DNA from: Hemibagrus wyckioides
Taxonomy: Eukaryota > Chordata > Actinopteri > Siluriformes > Bagridae
Direction: 5' to 3'
Assembly: GCF_019097595.1 (NCBI RefSeq)
Contig: NC_080734.1
Location: 12,997,892-13,061,891, forward strand
DNA length: 64,000 nt
The notes under the pieces were generated by a model that worked only from the letters and a program-made list of their open reading frames with translations, was not told the origin of the DNA and made no database searches. How positions within the stretch are numbered: position 1 is the stretch's first letter; each line of letters starts with the position of its first letter. Position numbers and translations under genes: made by a program. Below are positions 1-64,000 of the stretch, one piece after another.

Positions 1-54082
<54,082 letters not shown>

Positions 54083-54106
54083 CAACTAGCGGACACGAAC
54101 GCACAC

Positions 54107-54137
54107 ACATGCACACACACACACACACACACACACA
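54107..54137. repeat. (CA)n microsatellite in KLHL29 3' UTR
   Basis: A CA tract beginning about 25 bp after the stop codon. The reverse-strand CVCVCV ORF over the terminal exon comes from it. Confidence 0.9.
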
Positions 54138-55212
54138 CTCCTCAATGCACTGCAGGGATCCAAGTCAAAGCACTACTCCCCAAACTCCAGCGGCTTCCTC
54201 CTGGGTGGAACGGAGTGGAGCTCCACTGCTCGACAAGTCCACAGTCTGGAAGGGGAAGTGTAGAGTAGCGAACCCTCCTTCACGGCTCCTGTGCCATATG
54301 AATAATAAGCAAGCATTTTGACTAACTCCAAAAAACTTGTTTACTTTGACAGACATTTGTAGTTGATATATATATATATATATATTTTTTTTTTGCATAT
54401 TACTTTGATGTTTTTTCGCCCTTGCTGTAACTACCTGTTCATAACAGCCCCGAGTCGTTTTATTTTCGACGAGAAAATGGAGCTTATGAAGAGATGCTGA
54501 AATCAAAATCACGGTTCATCGTTTCTGCTACTTGGCTTATCAGGTCCAAAGGACAAGAGTTACTCCATCGATTCAGAGGAACTGAGGATGAGATTCCAGG
54601 ATATATCAGGATAAGGTAATGTAATAATTTGGCTTCAGGGTTCTTCACTGAAGCCCGCTTCTCCTCAAGACAGAGTCATGGGTATAAGGTAGCACCAAGT
54701 GTCCAACAGTAAGATTTGTTTTTTCTCCTGAACACAGCCAAAGCACAATCTATTGGACAAAGACATTGTATATTTTGTTCCTCCATTGTAACCTGACTCC
54801 AGCTGAAACAGGCTGTGGATGGAGGAGTTTGGGGGGGGCTGAGGGTCCTGTATCATAGGGAAGGAAAATGTATATTTTAAAACTGAAGGTAATTCTGTAT
54901 AAATGTTTTAAGAAACTTCGATAGGTTGTGAACAGAAAAAAATGACTGTAAATCTGTACCCAAAAAAAGACCATTTACATGTTAATGATGAAACAAAATG
55001 GATAAAAAAAAACAAAAAAAAAAAACAATAGTGTCCTGTTTTTACATTAAAAAAAATCAAGCATTGGAAAAGGCTTTCAAATATTTTTTCTATTATTTCA
55101 CTTGGTCAGGTTAATTTTTTATTTATTTATTTATTTTAAAAATATGGATTACTGTGTTGAAGACAAGTGAATTTAAAAAAAAGGCCAATGAAAATGAAAT
55201 ACTAAACAGTTT

Positions 55213-55218
55213 AATAAA
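55213..55218 (+). promoter_or_regulatory. Candidate KLHL29 polyadenylation signal AATAAA
   Basis: This is a canonical AATAAA in the sense strand about 1.13 kb after the KLHL29 stop. It is the last good candidate before the transposon remnant and before the opposing gene's expected 3' end. A weaker ATTAAA lies at 55046. No transcript evidence is available. Confidence 0.45.
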
Positions 55219-55248
55219 ACATACTTGCTCAATGACTGGACTTTGATG

Positions 55249-55744
<496 letters not shown>

Positions 55745-55814
55745 TATTCACGCCTCCAGATCAACATGAAACGTAAGGACAAAGACAAACAGAAATGAAG
55801 GCGGCGTTCACCCA

Positions 55815-57416
55815 AGAGTACAATTTGCACCTTTTATTCAAGTATAATCACAGCAGTTTAAGAAATTACAGTAAATGTATTCATTTCAACAGGATTTCCA
55901 CTAAAAGAATGCTTGGCTGGATATTAACAAGGTTTCAAATGAGTCTTTTACCAGTTTGAGAAAATGGGGCAAAGACCCTGGCAATAGCAGAAATACAAAC
56001 CCCCAAAATTAGATCAATAAATAAACAACAGACTACATATTAGAGGCAATTATTAGATCACCGAAAGAGGAATTTTATTTAAGAAAAAAACAAACAAAAG
56101 AAATCTGCATCCCTCAACTACCCTCTCAACAAACTGGATGAATTTTACTCAGGAAAACTAGAAAAGGAGAAGACTTACGAAGCATGAGCTCAGACACAGT
56201 TATGTGGCTCTTCTTCAGGGGATGACGCAGGATCAGAATGAGATACACTAGTTTTCATTCAGTAACACTTGTTTAAGGCTCCAGTCAGGTGTCTGTATTC
56301 AGGCAGTTTTGTAGTAGGCCAGTATTTGGTCTAGCAACAACAGCACGGATATATTTTTGTTCTTCTTGAACAAAGATGTAACTAGACTACACTTAAACCA
56401 AATGTGGAAAAACAGAGCTAATGTGAAAGTGACACTCAGCACCAGTTTATCACCAGTACCGATTTTCGACAAATGCTTTAAAACCCAACTCATATGGCAT
56501 CACAGGTTTTTCTAGGACAGCATTCACAGACTCAAAAACAGTGCCATGTGTATTTGTTGGGCTTTTGTAAAAAAAAAAAAAAAAAAAAAACTGTATGCAT
56601 CAGAATGACAGTCTGCAATATCAAGCACAGGCCAAACCAAGAGGAAAAAGTGGGGTGAGGTGATTTTTTTTCCCTTCTGTACTATGTCCAAATCTCTATC
56701 ACTGCTGGCTTTCTGTAAATTTAATTCACATTTCATGTCAATTCTTGAAGTGTTTCTTAAAATCCATCTATTAAATCATGTATACATTTGTTGACCCAGT
56801 TTAGGACGAGTACAGTATCACACCATAAATACTGAAAAGACAAAACGTGAACCAACAACTATTTTTGTTTGTCCTCCAATTCTTTCGATCCTTACAGAAT
56901 TTGTGAAATAGACTAAAACGTCAGGATCTCAGACCCTGTGGTCAGCATCACAGTAGTACCTACAGAATTACACAGAACAAGCAGGAGATCCAGGGTAAAA
57001 GGTGTAATAACATTAGTTGTATGACAGTCCCTTTACCACAAGGCCTAAAAAGCACCACCACCATCATAATGGAATAAATAGATCATGAATGTAGCAGAGA
57101 CCTGAGACCAGTAAACCTCTCCACTTACGCAACCCTGCTACAAAAATGTGCTACATCATGACATGGCTCCAACTTCAAAAACTGTAACAAATTTCCAATT
57201 TGCCCCCTTTTAATCAATGGTGTACAAAAAATATGAACAGACAGTCAAACACACCAAATACTTATGTTAATAAATAAACAAGTACAGTGGGAGATAAATA
57301 GCTTTAAAAAAAAAAAAAAAAGAGAGAGCTGCTATTACGACAAGACATGAATAGAAACTGTAGTGAAGTGGACAAACAATATGGCTGCCATCACCAAGGT
57401 CCATAGGACAGGAGAC

Positions 57417-57448
<32 letters not shown>

Positions 57449-59297
57449 ACAAAATCGTGAAATTAAATGTGCTGTTTTTGTGTTGGCTCATCTGCAAAAC
57501 CCAAGAACAACAAACAAAAAAAAGTTATGAACCAAAGACCAAGCAAAAGGATGGATTACTGCGACAGCCACAGGACGTGTTGCTCAGTACCTGGGCTTTC
57601 AAACGGTACGATGTGCAGCGATGTTATAGATGTTGACAAATACTGTACGTCTTTGATAAACATGTTGTTTTAAATAATTCTTTTTTATTAACTGAGGTAG
57701 CCAGGGTTCTCCATCTCGCTGCAGTAGTCCAGAGCTAATTTCTCATTTTGCATGTTTGCAATGGTTTGTAAGTATACTCAGCTTTATAGAAACTTGAGAT
57801 GAGTTATAACTTCAGAAACATTTGTCTGCAAACTGAAGAAAGAAGCAGTTCAATTCTTTCAGAGAAAAGGCCCAGGCATTTAAACATACTAGGCCAAAAA
57901 ACCCAACTAGAACCTAGCTACTAAAAGAATAAGTAGCTACCAAAGATTTACATAATACAACTAAATCATACAAAAATGAAAAAAATGAAATCCAAAATAC
58001 CATAAACAACAACAAAAAAAAAATTAACACAATAATAATGCTCCATATACTGAACAAACCACGCTGGCTAAAAATTGCCTTGTTCATCATTCATTAATTA
58101 ATGCAAACAATCTTAGCATTCATATAACTCAAACTAAGAGGTAATAAAGTAAATGATACAAAAAAAAAAATTACAACTTAAGGTCATGGCGTAACCAACT
58201 GGTGTCAGAACAACTGTCTGGAGGGTAAAAAAAAAATCGGGTGGGCGTACTGACTGGTTAGGGGAGAAAATAAATAAAAAAAAATAATAATAATAAAAGG
58301 AAAAAAAAAACGATTCAATTAGTAATTTGTTATACAGTCTTAAAGTGAAAAGGGTTGACAAAAGCCATCTTTTTCCCCAAAAGACAGAAATACACATGGC
58401 CATGACAATACCAAATTGTAAAAACCTCATTGTCCAGGAAGAGATCAACTTTTAAGAGTCTTTTGGGAAACTTCCCTGATCTACTATCTTACCAGTTATA
58501 TTAAAATTTACATAAGAAAGAAAATCAAATGGGTTTACTGCATCGTGGTGTAAAAGTAGCTATCAATTCTGGGGGATTTTATACGATGGTGCTTGAGAGC
58601 TTCAGCAGAATCATCAGGTAGAAAATGCTGCAATTCTGTTAGAAAAACGGGCAGGGAGCATCACTGCAGTCACACACTGCTTACATTTAAATGCCTACTG
58701 GTTGAAGGTCACACAATGCAGTAAGAGGGTGTTCATAGAGGGAGACGGATGTAATTCGTTTCCACAGTCAATAACAAACTGGCATGACCTCATGGCATTA
58801 CACCGCATTCATGTGGGGTTTTACTACTGCTGGTGAGAATCTGTGCCTGTGTGGTGGTGTGTGCCGTCTCTTCCTGACAAATGAGACCAAGGGGTTTAAG
58901 TGACATCACACAATCTCTGTTTTTTTTTTTCCTTTAAATATGATGATGATTATTTTTTTTTCCCCTTTTTCTCACTTTTTTTATTTTAAAAGAAACTCAA
59001 CGAGCAGCAAATGGATAAACAATAGCACCTAATAGCACCAAGAACGCCCATTAGAAATTGGCATATATATTTGTGAAACCTATACGAGTCTTGACTTGTG
59101 TTTGGTTCTGTAGACTAGTTCTGTCCAGGTACCTGAGACGATAGCACCAAGGTTGCCACTGAAAGTCTTTGCAAGTCTCCTTTAACTCCTTTGCTATTTC
59201 ATACCAAACCTGCTCGGCTCGCTGTAGCAGCTTGGTTCTTGACGTTGGTCTCCTTTCGCATCACAGGAGTCTCTGATTATGATCGCCTTGTTTTTCA
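55815..59297 (-). other. atad2b: Probable ATAD2B 3' untranslated region
   Basis: This is about 3.5 kb of noncoding sequence between the ATAD2B-like stop (59298-59300) and an AATAAA on the minus strand at 55833-55838. It is A/T-rich with many homopolymer runs (for example about 56570-56590, 57305-57320, 58920-58930). No family-like ORF is visible on either strand. Short-ORF calls here are low-complexity. Extent is inferred from the polyadenylation signal and from the long 3' UTR typical of this gene; alternative upstream signals exist. Confidence 0.5.
55833..55838 (-). promoter_or_regulatory. Candidate ATAD2B polyadenylation signal AATAAA
   Basis: The plus strand reads TTTATT, which is AATAAA on the minus strand. 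It is the last canonical signal before the Tc1-like element at 55249-55744, placing cleavage near 55805-55820. If correct, the two opposing genes end only about 0.6 kb apart. Confidence 0.4.
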
Positions 59298-59339
59298 TTA
59301 CAGGAATGTATTGAAATGCTGCACTTGCCTTTCCATCTC
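59298..59339 (-). CDS. atad2b: ATAD2B-like terminal coding exon
   Basis: On the minus strand an acceptor CCATTTTTAG is followed by 13 codons, EMERQVQHFNTFL, and TAA. The previous exon ends on a whole codon, so the two join as ...DKTCLIE-EMERQVQHFNTFL. Mammalian ATAD2B, as remembered, ends in a similar EEMER...F.TFL peptide, whereas ATAD2 ends differently, so ATAD2B is preferred. ATAD2B is a nuclear AAA+ ATPase with a bromodomain that reads acetylated histones; only its extreme C-terminus is in the window. The exon is too short to be found by ORF length. The identification rests on splice phase and on the neighbour gene. Confidence 0.75.
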   Translation of the reverse strand, partial: EMERQVQHFNTFL

Positions 59340-61430
59340 CTAAAAATGGGAAAAGCGAGCCATATTAAAAATCACAGGATGAGATAACAGTGAAGCAGCA
59401 AAGTTCATCCATTTTACTGAATAAAAGGTGTCCGAACATTTCTATAATGCGTGAAAATTATTACAACATATCTGCAATATATACTGCTAAGCAATGCAGT
59501 AGTGTTTAAAGAGAACAATTTGTTATATGCTTATTTCACACAAAAATGACTGCATCAAATCTGCTTCCTGAGTCTGCAACTGTTATCTAAAATGCATCAT
59601 TAAACATTAATATAACAGAATATGAGGACATCTATAATTTCCCAGAAAAGTGTACTGGCATGATTCATCACGGTATCTATATTAGATCGCCATGTTGGCC
59701 AGGTCTATGGAATATAATAAACATTAAAGCCATCTAAACTGATCAGTCTGTGACCTATATCTCAATTTGACACTAGTCATGATAAGAGATTGTTGCTTGA
59801 GTTTTCTATCTTCTTATACCTCACTGCACAATGCATTCCTCTGACTATCTATTCAATTCAATTTCACTTTTAATAACAGACGTTATCGCAAAGCAGGCTA
59901 CGGAATTCTGGATGCAGATTTAGATCCCCAGGGTCCTGGGGTGAGCACAGGACAGGCTTTAAGATTGGAGCAGCAGATATCACAAAGTGCAGTATCCAGC
60001 TGAGACAATCCACTGCAGTAAGTCTGAGACTTTGGACAGTTTTGGGACGTGTAAAACATTTATGATATCCATGTGAGAACATCCACAGCAGCAGAAGGTG
60101 AGTCACAAGTGCAGGAAGAACCAAAGCAGGAGCAAGATCATCACAATGAATCATATTCTTAAACAACAGTTAGACCAAATTTTTTTCCAGGTCATTACTT
60201 GTGCTTAACGTAAATGTGAATGCCTGCTGATTCCTGACTGCTGTTTAAGACGTTTGAGCTGTTTATATAGATCCTGTATAATTCCCTTCACAGAGTGTTA
60301 GAGAGATTGTGTGTTCTATTGTAGTACTTCCACAAATTTTCATTTAAAACTAAATTTCACATAAGGGAAATTGGCCATTTCATTCTACACCGTCAGAGAC
60401 CGTAACTTGTCCTGTAGAGTCATTACAAAACAGACAAACATGCTGAGAGAATAAAAATAAGATGACTAGCATTTTTCAGGGCTTTGTGGGTGTTCTCTAC
60501 ACTGTCATGCCACGATTACATCACCCATTTCTAAGCTTAAGTAATAATAAAAAATAAACTACAGCAGCACATTGTCGCAGTCCTATTTCAAAACTAACAA
60601 CTTGTCAGAAAATGAAAGAAATGAAAATGAGTTCATTATGTCTGTGTAGCTGTAAGCAAATGATGAATACACACAGACTGGATGCTGACACACTGAACAG
60701 CTGCTGAGTGTTGAAATTAGAGCACCGTGTTGATAGCAGTGAGCTGTGCTCAATCCTCTGGGGAAATTAGGTTTGCTGTTCTCAAATACAATGGTAATGG
60801 TTGCTGGCCAGCAGAAAGAGAGTGGAGGCACACTGGGGCCTGGAGGTCGACAGAGACCTAAGCTCATTTATGTCCTCTGCTCAGGTACCAGTTTTAAAGT
60901 CCACTACATTCTTCCGTTTATTAATAGAAAATGATAGTTTTTGTTCTAATTTAGAGCATAAATATTTAAAAACTCATTTTTAGGTCTGGATCCATGAATA
61001 TACTGGTGGTGGTGTCATGTAAACTACATAAGAAACACTAAATGCAGCTACAGGGACTGGAGAATTACAATGAATAATTTCAATTTCTGCCAGTTCTTAA
61101 TCTTTGTATGTCTCTTTTATCCACAGGAAACGTCTGTACTTAGAGCACTTGTTTCTCAGGCGAAGTAAACATCATAACTGGGCTAAATTGTCTGTATGTT
61201 AAAGAAGTTTCAGGAAAAAGAAGACTTACACCCAACAAGCTTTAACAATGTTTGTCAGAAATAGTATGGCCTTATGTTATGGGATTATGTCTAAAGAGGA
61301 ACACAATTGAAGAACCTGAGTGAGAGAAAATGTATAATGTATCTTATTTATTCACCTGCTTTACCACAAAAGGAGCCTCTGAATAATGTCACAATGTTAA
61401 AGAGGTTTGAAGGTGCAGAGGGCTACTCAC
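59340..61430 (-). other. ATAD2B last intron
   Basis: The intron is bounded by minus-strand GTGAGT (ending at 61430) and TTTTTAG (59340-59346). It contains a decayed + strand copy of the 'TATAGCGCTTT' dispersed repeat at about 59847-59960. I recognise nothing else beyond AT-rich unique sequence. Confidence 0.7.
59847..59960 (+). repeat. Decayed copy of 'TATAGCGCTTT' dispersed repeat
   Basis: TATTCAATTCAATTTCACTT followed by ACAGACGTTATCGCAAAGCA matches the start of the element at 14790 in + orientation. Similarity fades after about 100 bp. Confidence 0.45.
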
Positions 61431-61559
61431 CTCGATTAGGCAGGTCTTGTCGTAATCCCTGCGGTATTGATAAATACACTGGCTGAGCACTGAGAAAAGT
61501 CTTTCCAGTTGATCTACACTGTAACCCTTACTCTTCATCACAACTTGATCTAGCAGGGC
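61431..61559 (-). CDS. atad2b: ATAD2B-like penultimate coding exon (gene partial, continues past 64000)
   Basis: Read on the minus strand, the acceptor CTGTGTGCAG precedes 43 whole codons and the donor is GAG/GTGAGT, so the exon is 129 nt in phase 0. It encodes ALLDQVVMKSKGYSVDQLER, LFSVLSQCIYQYRRDYDKTC and LIE. This matches the C-terminal region of the ATAD2/ATAD2B family after the bromodomain, where VDQLERL...LSQCIY..R.DYDK is conserved. The gene is convergent with KLHL29, as in mammals. The remaining exons (AAA+ modules, bromodomain) lie to the right of the window; none was recognised in 61560-64000. Confidence 0.85.
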
Positions 61560-62773
61560 CTGCACACAGAAAACAAAAACGCAAAGCAGAGACGTTAAGC
61601 AACCAGGAAAAAGCTAGGAATACTTGTTAAACATATCCTAGCATACACAGTATCCCATCCAACGTTCCCATGAAATTTCTTCCTGGCTATTCTTTGTGAC
61701 CATATATTCATATATGATATGAATGATGTGTTGAACTGCTTTGATTGATTTGACAGCCAATTGTGTTTGAGATGCACCACATGACACCAGCGTCTACACA
61801 AATCATACAGTAGCTTAGCAACCTACCTAAATATGGAAAGCAGTGAAGAGATTAATGAGATTGTTTTACTTACTTTTACTGATGAAGTATAAGCACAGGA
61901 TCGCAGTCATTGAACATTTTCACAGAAGTGACATATAAAATGTAATTAAAAACATCAGCAAAAACATTTCTATAGTAAAATATTAGTGTTCATAACACAG
62001 GAGAGGCAGATACGACGAGCACTGAACCATCAATTTTGATTTCAAGGGCACTTTTAAAGGTTGTAGTTATCTGAAGTATACAAATACCAGGTTGTGGTGA
62101 TGAAAGACAATGCATGCAAAGATCACATTTTGCATATATTTGTGCATCCTCTGCAATGGCTTCAACTTTTATCTCAAATTGTTCAGAAAGAAGCTAGACT
62201 CAAACTATTTTCAAAAGGAAAAATTTCACACCAAGTGTCCAGATTTATGGCCTGCCCCATACGGCACACTTGCGGACTCACAGTATTCTTTTGCCTATGG
62301 CTCTTATAGCTTTCCATTTTACATATTATGCTTCAAAATCGTATGCATGAGCACCCTGTAGGCACATTTACAGCACCCTGTGGCGGAGCCTGCATCAAAG
62401 GAGGATTTAAAAAAAAAAAAAGCCAGAGACGGTGAAAAAGATATTCATTTAAGATGCCTGAGGAGTCTTTCATACTAAATTGTCTTAAAAAAAAAATAAT
62501 AAAAAAAAATCAACTACTAAACTAAAAAAACCCTAAGTTTTAAAAATTTATTAAAACAAGAAAATTAAGTCATTTATATTTATACCCCACAATGTTTTAT
62601 ATACATCTCGACTGATTCTGATTTTAATGGTACAACATTAAATTTGCCAGTATGATATTTTGCAATTTTTTTATTGGTCATCACGTTCAACAATGACCTC
62701 CATTTGTCATAAAATCCCTACATATTTTGTGACTCTCCTCCAATATCACTGACTGATAAAAAAAAAAAAAATT

Positions 62774-62804
<31 letters not shown>

Positions 62805-62906
62805 TCTTTAATGACAGCTTGAAAAACTCACTTTTACATATCTGAAGATCCACAACTCAACAATGTCAAAGTGCACAACATGCAAAGGACCTATTGCTGA
62901 ATAGAT

Positions 62907-63454
62907 ATATACCGATCAGGCATAACATTATGAGCAGTGAGAGGTGAAGTGAATAACACTGATTATCTCCTCATCATGGCACCTGTTAGTGGGTGGGATA
63001 TATTAGGCAGCAAGTCAACATTTTGTCCTCAAAGTTGATGTGTTAGAAGCGGGAAAAAAGCGTTAGGATTTGAGCGAGTTTGACAAGGGACAAATTGTGA
63101 TGGCTAGACGACTGGATCAGAGCATCTCCAAAACTGCAGCTCTTGTGGAGTGTTCCTGGTCTGCAGTGGTCAGTATCTATTAAAAGTGCTCCAAGGAAGG
63201 AACAGTGATGAACCGGTGACAGGGTCATGGATGGGCAAGGCTCACTGATGCACATAGGGGGCGAAGGCTGGCCCGTGTGATCCGATCCAACAGACGAGCT
63301 ACTGTTGCTCAAATTGTTGAAGAAGTTAATGCTGGTTCTGATAGAAAGGTGTCAGAATACACAGTGCATGACGGGTCAGGGCTGTTTTGGTAGCAAAAGG
63401 AGGACCAGCAATATTAGGTAAGTGCTCATAATGTTGAGCCTGGTCAGTGTATAA
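62907..63454 (+). mobile_element. Tc1-like element with internal deletion, second copy
   Basis: Same family as 55249-55744. Left end ATACCGATCAGGCATAACAT; right end degenerate ATAATGTTGAGCCTGGTCAG, flanked by TA-rich sequence. It retains more of the N-terminal DNA-binding region (CTCCAAGGAAGGAACAGTGA, AACAGACGAGCTACTGTTGC, GATAGAAAGGTGTCAGAATA) and then jumps, at about 63369, to the C-terminal GGGTCAGGGCTGTTTTGGTA block. The catalytic core is therefore deleted. Confidence 0.85.
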
Positions 63455-63491
63455 AAAAAATATCCTACCACATTAGCACTGAACAAAAACC

Positions 63492-64000
63492 CACCATCCA
63501 CTTTAAAAGGAGCCCCTTACACCTGCTCAGTTATGCAGTTATCTACAGCCAATCATGTGGCAGCAACACAATATATAAACTCATGCAGATCAAGAGCTTC
63601 AGTTAATTTTTACATCAAACATCAGCATAGGAAAAATGTGATCTCTCTGACTTCACCATGGCATGGATGTTAGTACCAGATGGCCTGATTTGAGTATTTG
63701 AGCTTCTGGGATATTTAACGCACAACAAAGTCTCTAAAGTTTACACAGAATGGATAAAAACAATAAACCTCTTGTGCGTAGAGGATGAGCAGGAATGAGC
63801 AGATGAGTCTAAGCTGACAGGAAGCACTCTTTACAAACGCTGTGAGCAGAAAAGCACCTCAAATATCAATCAGAATATCACCATATCAGCCCCTGAAGTG
63901 GGTGGGTGATAACAGCAGAAGACATGATTTCATTCTTGGTAAACTGTTGTGTGTGAAAATCCAAGGAGATCAGCAGTTTCTGAAAGACTTAATCCGGCCC
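63492..64000 (+). mobile_element. Tc1-like element of a second family, foldback arrangement, cut by window end
   Basis: Starts near CCATCCACTTTAAAAGGAGC, then CACCTGCTCAGTTATGCAG, CCAATCATGTGGCAGCAAC and a degenerate transposase start (GGAAAAATGTGATCTCTCTG). Near 63950 the strand sense flips to an antisense piece (GTGTGAAAATCCAAGGAGAT, CAGCAGTTTCTGAAAG). It is the same family as the remnant at 40862-41395. The right end is not in the window. Confidence 0.75.

Larger units (their letters stand above)
54083..55235 (+). other. klhl29: Probable KLHL29 3' untranslated region
   Basis: This is noncoding sequence after the TGA stop. It contains (CA)n at about 54107-54137, (TA)n followed by a T run near 54367-54390, and A-rich tracts near 55000-55030. 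Candidate polyadenylation signals are ATTAAA at 55046-55051 and a canonical AATAAA at 55213-55218. The latter would place cleavage near 55230-55240, just before the Tc1-like element at 55249. The exact 3' end is inferred. Confidence 0.55.
61560..64000 (-). other. ATAD2B intron, partial
   Basis: Noncoding as far as can be seen. It holds A-rich low-complexity tracts (62408-62420, 62487-62510, 62758-62782), a (GAA)n tract near 62781-62803, and two Tc1-like remnants from 62907 onward. The upstream exon of the gene lies beyond the window. Confidence 0.6.

Overview
The window is vertebrate nuclear DNA, almost certainly from a teleost fish and probably an otophysan such as a catfish or cyprinid. Coding exons of 40-260 bp with canonical GT/AG borders sit in AT-rich introns of up to about 13 kb. 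The introns are full of (GT)n, (GA)n and (TA)n tracts, tRNA-derived SINEs and decayed Tc1/mariner-like elements of kinds common in these fish. The organism is an inference from repeat content. There are no bacterial operons, CRISPR arrays or plasmid features.

Two genes can be supported. Positions 2015-54082 (+) carry nine consecutive exons of one kelch-like gene, best identified as KLHL29. They join in frame to 559 codons plus a stop. They encode almost all of the BTB domain, the BACK domain and six kelch repeats. The 5' exons, including the start codon and the long N-terminal region known from the mammalian protein, lie to the left of the window. Positions 59298-61559 (-) carry the last two coding exons of a second gene whose C-terminus resembles the AAA+/bromodomain protein ATAD2B. 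The two genes are tail to tail. As I recall it, human chromosome 2p has the same arrangement, and this supports both names.

Layout: 1-2014 is intron with a simple-repeat cluster. KLHL29 exons are at 2015-2153, 9081-9277, 13911-14170, 23840-24038, 35287-35469, 35705-35885, 48819-49012, 52809-52953 and 53899-54082. The KLHL29 3' UTR runs to about 55.2 kb. A Tc1-like internal-deletion element lies at 55249-55744. The probable ATAD2B 3' UTR covers about 55.8-59.3 kb, followed by its terminal exons. 61560-64000 is ATAD2B intron with two more Tc1-like remnants, the last cut by the window edge.

The most notable non-genic structures are: a near-identical 165-bp inverted repeat pair around a 1-kb spacer (5682-7045); a 27-bp minisatellite with a 187-bp higher-order repeat (11640-12775); a roughly 0.9-kb imperfect palindrome (21080-21965); a 14-copy GA/GT composite minisatellite (31775-32755) between two inverted copies of a rearranged Tc1-like MITE; a 568-bp TIR element with TA target duplication (42760-43327); and several intronic blocks that look like conserved noncoding elements. 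I found no convincing new biological system. The window is an ordinary gene locus with unusual repeat architecture.
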